Shown here piece after piece: positions 5,160-5,714 of a stretch of DNA of 5,714 nucleotides. Source of the DNA: an uncultured Clostridia bacterium (lineage in GTDB: Bacteria; Bacillota; Clostridia; TANB77; CAG-508). Numbering within the stretch: position 1 is the stretch's first letter; every line of letters starts with the position of its first letter. The stretch is from contig CANQZP010000076.1 of assembly GCA_947628395.1 (NCBI GenBank), positions 1-5,714 of the forward strand, written 5' to 3'. The position numbers were made by a program, and so were the translations under genes. Below the pieces are notes generated by a model. The model was not told the origin of the DNA, ran no database searches, and saw nothing but the letters and a program-made list of their open reading frames with translations.

Positions 5160-5714
5160 GTGACTAAAAAGGAAATTTATACACATGTTGTTCGGTTAAC
5201 TACTGAACTTGCTCAAACTGGGATTGCTAAAAAAATCTTTAGTGCAGCGAAAGAAAGAGATGCTGTAAAAGTCGATATGATTATCGAAACTTTTCCTCAG
5301 TACTATCCTGAACTCTACCAAAGAATTATAAGTTTTGGTGAGGAGTTTAACAAGCTTGTCGGAGACTCAACAGAAGACAACGCAATGTTTGATGAGATTT
5401 TGCAACAATGTGGGGTTCTTATGTATAACCTTGCACAAACCAAGGTTATTGGACAAATCGCTGAGGTGGCAAATACAGGAGATGCTTCTAAGTTGTTTGA
5501 AGTTATTAATAACTTCAAAGCTAAACACTCGCATTTGGCTGAAAAACTCGTAAAGTTCCAAGCAGAATATAGCGAATTTCGCGATGCTCACACCACAGGA
5601 TGTAAAGGACAAATCTTTGGTACAGAACCAGATGTGGAAAATGATATATTCGTATTTGATACGAATGTAATTGACGCATTGAGTTTTTACGTCCTTATAA
5701 TCTTGGCTAACATT
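5160..5714 (+). CDS. Unidentified helical protein, GTG start, partial at right edge
   Basis: An open frame runs from GTG at 5160 to the window end (185 codons, no stop). It is supported by AAGGAGG (5144-5150) nine nt upstream and a consensus promoter. The product begins MTKKEIYTHVVRLTTELAQ and looks largely alpha-helical and soluble for about 165 residues, with helices such as YYPELYQRIISFGEEFNKL and KHSHLAEKLVKFQAEYSEF. It then has a Gly/Cys-containing turn (TTGCKGQIFG) and a strongly hydrophobic end around DIFVFDTNVIDALSFYVLII. I do not recognise the family. The DTNV following a hydrophobic strand resembles the first strand of PIN nuclease domains, but the segment could equally be a membrane helix; both are inference. 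Hand count gives about 37% G+C over 5161-5640 against 22-27% for lines of the other genes, and it uses codons such as CGG, CGC, GTC and CTC. This suggests recent transfer. Other open frames inside it on either strand are shadows. Confidence 0.7.
   Translation, partial: MTKKEIYTHVVRLTTELAQTGIAKKIFSAAKERDAVKVDMIIETFPQYYPELYQRIISFGEEFNKLVGDSTEDNAMFDEILQQCGVLMYNLAQTKVIGQIAEVANTGDASKLFEVINNFKAKHSHLAEKLVKFQAEYSEFRDAHTTGCKGQIFGTEPDVENDIFVFDTNVIDALSFYVLIILANI
5648..5666. repeat. 8-bp inverted repeat inside the right-end gene
   Basis: ATTCGTAT (5648-5655) and ATACGAAT (5659-5666) are perfect inverted copies around a 3-nt centre. They lie over the codons for the FVFDTN stretch, where local G+C drops to about 30%. 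No function can be assigned. Confidence 0.45.

Noticed and set aside
1..5714. CRISPR arrays, tRNA or rRNA genes, riboswitches, insertion-sequence ends.
   Set aside because: No spaced direct repeats, no cloverleaf or rRNA-like sequence, no known riboswitch core and no transposase were seen on either strand.

Overview
The window is very AT-rich (hand counts of 22-27% G+C in several genes) and carries the sporulation genes of a low-GC, endospore-forming Firmicute. A DUF3794 (SPOCS)-LysM protein of the SipL type beside veg and yabG points to the Clostridia, most likely something like the Peptostreptococcaceae (the group of Clostridioides difficile). That placement is inference from gene content and base composition. 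Every gene up to 4924 is on the minus strand; only the last one, cut by the right edge, is on the plus strand.

Left part (1-560): a HEPN-domain (HepT/DUF86-like) toxin gene runs off the left edge. Its RNase signature is intact, but one missing base near the start breaks the reading frame. An AT-rich spacer follows, then a 23-bp terminator hairpin at the end of the sporulation cluster.

Centre (568-4305): five minus-strand sporulation or growth genes, read from right to left. They are spoIIID (mother-cell regulator), yabG (spore-coat protease), veg (DUF1021), a sipL-like SPOCS-LysM morphogenetic protein, and yunB (membrane-anchored sporulation protein). spoIIID, yabG and veg each have their own terminator. 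veg has a near-consensus sigma-A promoter, yabG has an excellent SigK-type promoter, and spoIIID has two SpoIIID-box matches upstream. sipL and yunB are 3 nt apart and form an operon. YabG lacks its usual N-terminal domain of roughly 90 residues.

Right part (4306-5714): an N-terminal half of a pRiA4b ORF-3-type protein ends exactly in a terminator. A divergent intergenic region follows, with a 13-bp inverted repeat and a consensus sigma-A promoter. That promoter drives an unidentified plus-strand gene that starts with GTG, has about 37% G+C and runs off the window. Its composition and the accessory genes around it suggest a horizontally acquired segment. It is the least explained item here.
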